A stretch of DNA of 8,522 nucleotides from Acetobacteraceae bacterium (GTDB lineage: Bacteria > Pseudomonadota > Alphaproteobacteria > Acetobacterales > Acetobacteraceae). The stretch is taken from contig JASHVB010000875.1 of NCBI GenBank assembly GCA_030039695.1, positions 1 through 8,522 on the forward strand, read 5' to 3'. The notes beneath the pieces are model-generated. The model worked only from the letters and a program-made list of their open reading frames with translations, did no database searches and was not told the DNA's origin. A program made the position numbers and the translations under genes. Of this stretch, positions 5,529-8,522 are shown one piece after another (position 1 is the stretch's first letter; each line of letters begins with the position of its first letter).

Positions 5529-8522
5529 CTACCGCGCGGCCAGTTGCGTGCCCGTCGCCGCCTGAGCCGTCACCACTCTCTCGCCGCCTTCGCCGATCAC
5601 CGCGAACGGTGCCCAGAAGAACGGATGCGCGATCTCTGCCGGCAACGCCTTGCCCGCCTCGGCCAGCATCGCAAGCTGTGCGTCGCGCAACGCGCCGGTC
5701 ACGCCCAAGGCCGGATTGCTCCGCATCCGCCGCAGCGTATCCGCCACGAGATACGCCGCCACCTGATCGTTCACCGACCAGTGCGTCACCAGCAGTGCGC
5801 GCGCGCCGGCATAGAAGAACGCGCGCGCCAAGCCGGAAAGGCTTTCGCCCGCCGTCGTGCCGCCCGGCCCGCCCGAGTTGCATGCCGACAAAATCACCAG
5901 GTCTGCATCGAGGTTCAGCTTCACCACGTCGGATGACGTAAGCAGCGCGCCCGCCGCGTTCGTCGCGCCGGCCGGCGCCGAGGTGACGATCGCCGGCTGG
6001 GTCTGGCAGTGCAGATCGGTCGGCAGCAGAGCGTGCGTCGCGAAATGCAGGATCTTATACTGCTTCAGCGACGTGTTGAGCACCGCCGGCGCGGTGAACG
6101 CCGGCCCGACCAATTCGTCGCCCGCATTCGCGCCAAGGATGTCGCGCGCCGCGGCCAGTTCCTTCGTCGCATAGGGCAGCAGCGGCAGCTGGCTCAGCAA
6201 CTGTGCACTGTCGGAGCATGTGGCGCCGGGGAAACTCGCCTGTGCCTGCGCCAGCGTCACCGGGCGGAAGTCACCGAAGCCGAACCACGGCTGGGTCGCC
6301 CTCGACCCACCGGCGATCTTGCGCAGGCTGACAAAATTGCTCGGCGACGGAACGTGGGCGATCGTGAACTGGCGCATCAGCCACGGCGCATCGGCCAGAG
6401 CGCTCGCTTGCGCCGGCCCCGTCAGCAGTACTTCGAATGGCAGCGACAGCAGTGGTCCTGCCGGCGCCACGACCAGCCCCTTTGCCCCTCGCAGGGCCGG
6501 TGCGACACCGCCCAGCGTCAGCTGATAGAGTTTCTGCGCACCCGCGATGTCGAAGGTGGGAAGGCCCCCAGTGGTGATCTCGATCCCTTGGCGGATCTGG
6601 TGCACGAGACCGGCGATCGCAGGGGTGCCGGCGGAAATCTTCGACACCGTAATTGTGTTGTTGCGCAGCAAGAACACCCAGCCGTCACGGTCCGACAGCG
6701 TGGTCGAGGCAAACGCCTCGTTGGGATGCAGCGCCTTGAACACGTCGGAAGCGCTGACGACTTCCTGCACCAGCTGTCCGTAGTTCGGCGCTGCCGCCTG
6801 TAACGCGGATTCCGCATCCTGCAACTGCGCCTGGGTCTCCTCGATCTGTTTGTCCAATGCCGAGGCATGCGCGCTCAGCTCCGGCGTCGTCGCGCCCTGC
6901 TTCTGCAATTGCTGCAGATCGTCGCGTTCGCTGTAGAGATTATCCAGCTTGCCCTTCAGGTCGCGCTCCTTGCGGATGGCGTCACCCACCTTGGGATCGT
7001 GCGCGTTTTCCGCCAACGTCGCGCTCGCCTGGGCAATCTGCTGGCTGGTGATGCTGCCCTGCGCCAGTTGCGCGGCGGTGAACATCTCGGCCAGGAGTTC
7101 CTGCTGCTTGTCCTTCTGTACCTCGGCCTCGCGCGCATAGACATCCAGGCACGCCGCAATCAGAACCGGCGTCGTGCCCGCCCTCAGACTGCTCAGCGTC
7201 TTCACGGCGCCGCGGCATAGCGGCAGGGCGTCCGCGATGTGGCCGGTGCCTGCCAGCTCGCGTGCGTGCAAGAGATAGGTTTCGGCCAGCGGCTTCGATC
7301 CCGGCAGCGAGCGGTCGAACGCCTGGGTCGATTGCTCGAGGTCGGACAGTGCCTCGCCGGCCTTGCCCTGCGCCGCCGCGGTCATCGCGTTGGTGCGGTA
7401 CAGCCGTGCATTCAGCAGCGGTCGCGCCAGGCCGTTGCCCTCCGCCAAATCGGTCGCCGAGGTCAGCATCTGGTCCGCCTCGCGCGGACGACCCAGTACG
7501 CGCAGAAGTACGGCGCGGTTGCGCCGCACTTCGATCAACCCCAAGAGCGCGTTCTGTGCGCGCGGATCTGTCAACAGCTCCTGGCTCGGCATCAGCTCGC
7601 TTATGCCGACGGAGGTGCGCGAGAAGCGGTCGATCGCGGCAGGGATTGGCTTGGCCTTCAGCGCACTTTCCGGCACGCCGGCAGCGTACAGCGCGTCCGC
7701 CGCGGTCAGCAACTTCAGCGAATCCTCGAGTTTGCCCTGGTTCATATCGTCCAGGCCGCGATAGTGCAGCAGCCGCGCCTGCGCGGTGGGGTCGTCCGAC
7801 TTCGTCACCAGGTTCTCTGCATCAGAGAACAGTGCCGCGGCCTCCGAGAACCGGCCTTCGTTAGAGAGTTCCAGCGCAAGCGACATCAGCGGTGTCGCCG
7901 TGTTTGGATTGTTCTTGCCTAGTGCCTTTTGCTGGATCGCCAGAGCAGCGCGAAACGCGGCTTCAGCCGCGCCAGGATTATCCGCGAGGTTCGCGCGCGT
8001 GCCCGCCGAGATGAGCGCATCGTACTGACCCACATCACCTGAGCTGAATGCCTGTGCCGCGAGGCGGCTGGCGAGCAACGCATCCGCCGCCGAGCTAACG
8101 GGCGCTGAGTCCGCGCTGATCACGCCAGCCAGCACGCCGATCGAGCGTTCCATCACCCCCGCCGCAGGCAGAACGCCGTCGGCGTACCAGATCGAGCCGT
8201 TGACCGACGCGACCATCGCGACATGGCCCCAGCCGCCGACCAGTTGCGTGCACTGCATCAGCTCGGCCGGGTTGTTACCCACGATCGTCGTGGCCGTTGG
8301 TGTGGCGCAACGGAATCGCATGTCGAGGCCGACGCGCCACGGACTAGACGTGGCAAGCTGTGCCAGATTTGCCGAGCCAGCGGGGCCGCCAGCATGCACA
8401 CGCGCGCTCGGCTGCTGCCAGGTGCCGCAATAGATCTCGGCTGACGTTGTGTCTCCGGCGGTTTGCGTGCACTCCTCGCCCACCGAGTTCTTGCCGATCG
8501 AGATCTGCTTCGCTGGTTTCGC
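5529..8522 (-). CDS. TPR-CHAT protein (caspase-like CHAT peptidase domain), 5' end outside window
   Basis: This large protein ends in a CHAT domain, the caspase/separase-like clan CD peptidase fold often joined to TPRs. At least 997 residues are visible. The frame is open to the right edge, and the first possible start inside, a GTG at 8483, has no Shine-Dalgarno site, so the true N-terminus lies outside. Numbering from that GTG, a segment with Cys5, Cys19, Cys59 and Cys78 comes first, then a helical TPR region at about 135-500. The clearest TPR is GKNNPNTATPLMSLALELSN followed by EGRFSEAAALF, at 189-219. A charged coiled coil spans about 503-562 and the CHAT domain about 595-970. The predicted dyad is present: His817 in ILHFATHALL and Cys868 in LVILSACNSGG, 51 residues apart. 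Supporting CHAT motifs are PAGPLLSLPFEVLL, VTHWSVNDQVAAYLV and HPFFWAPFAVIGEG. Substrate and partners are unknown; no CRISPR or effector gene accompanies it. Confidence 0.93.
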   Translation of the reverse strand, partial: AKPAKQISIGKNSVGEECTQTAGDTTSAEIYCGTWQQPSARVHAGGPAGSANLAQLATSSPWRVGLDMRFRCATPTATTIVGNNPAELMQCTQLVGGWGHVAMVASVNGSIWYADGVLPAAGVMERSIGVLAGVISADSAPVSSAADALLASRLAAQAFSSGDVGQYDALISAGTRANLADNPGAAEAAFRAALAIQQKALGKNNPNTATPLMSLALELSNEGRFSEAAALFSDAENLVTKSDDPTAQARLLHYRGLDDMNQGKLEDSLKLLTAADALYAAGVPESALKAKPIPAAIDRFSRTSVGISELMPSQELLTDPRAQNALLGLIEVRRNRAVLLRVLGRPREADQMLTSATDLAEGNGLARPLLNARLYRTNAMTAAAQGKAGEALSDLEQSTQAFDRSLPGSKPLAETYLLHARELAGTGHIADALPLCRGAVKTLSSLRAGTTPVLIAACLDVYAREAEVQKDKQQELLAEMFTAAQLAQGSITSQQIAQASATLAENAHDPKVGDAIRKERDLKGKLDNLYSERDDLQQLQKQGATTPELSAHASALDKQIEETQAQLQDAESALQAAAPNYGQLVQEVVSASDVFKALHPNEAFASTTLSDRDGWVFLLRNNTITVSKISAGTPAIAGLVHQIRQGIEITTGGLPTFDIAGAQKLYQLTLGGVAPALRGAKGLVVAPAGPLLSLPFEVLLTGPAQASALADAPWLMRQFTIAHVPSPSNFVSLRKIAGGSRATQPWFGFGDFRPVTLAQAQASFPGATCSDSAQLLSQLPLLPYATKELAAARDILGANAGDELVGPAFTAPAVLNTSLKQYKILHFATHALLPTDLHCQTQPAIVTSAPAGATNAAGALLTSSDVVKLNLDADLVILSACNSGGPGGTTAGESLSGLARAFFYAGARALLVTHWSVNDQVAAYLVADTLRRMRSNPALGVTGALRDAQLAMLAEAGKALPAEIAHPFFWAPFAVIGEGGERVVTAQAATGTQLAAR
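5880..6035 (-). other. Catalytic His/Cys dyad region of the CHAT domain
   Basis: The His codon CAC is at 6035-6033 within ILHFATHALL, and the Cys codon TGC is at 5882-5880 within ILSACNSGG. Both sit after hydrophobic beta-strand-like stretches, as in caspase-fold peptidases. Both expected residues are present, so the domain is predicted to be catalytically competent rather than a degenerate scaffold. Confidence 0.85.

Noticed and set aside
5529..8522. Idea that the TPR-CHAT gene belongs to a type III-E CRISPR (Craspase) locus
   Set aside because: No repeats, spacers, gRAMP-like gene or other Cas gene is visible. The architecture, with its cysteine-bearing N-terminal segment, fits stand-alone bacterial CHAT proteins better.

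Overview
The window comes from a GC-rich bacterial chromosome, and every gene I can support lies on the minus strand. The gene families point to a Gram-negative proteobacterium: a tripartite RND efflux system, a NodT-type outer-membrane lipoprotein and a large TPR-CHAT protein. The style fits Alphaproteobacteria, but that placement is inference and no taxonomic marker is present.

Read in the direction of transcription (high to low coordinates), the window starts inside a large CHAT protein gene (5529-8522) whose 5' end lies beyond the right edge. It keeps the His/Cys caspase-like dyad, a helical TPR region, a coiled coil and a four-cysteine N-terminal segment. Next come about 450 non-coding bases (5080-5528). 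They hold a candidate 3' hairpin behind the CHAT gene and, just upstream of the next start codon, a striking pair of ATCGATCGAT palindromes exactly 21 bp apart.

The rest is one compact efflux operon: TetR-family regulator (4372-5079), outer-membrane factor (2858-4375), periplasmic adaptor (1710-2843) and RND inner-membrane pump (1-1699, cut by the left edge). The regulator stop and the outer-membrane factor start overlap as ATGA. The next two junctions are 14 and 10 nt, each with a Shine-Dalgarno sequence. Together the last three products should form an envelope-spanning, proton-driven exporter. The first product probably represses the whole operon through the twin palindromes and would be relieved by a ligand that the pump may export.

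Nothing here shows a wholly new system. The items most worth following are the paired operator with its odd promoter geometry, and the apparently active, possibly extracytoplasmic CHAT protein next to the efflux locus.
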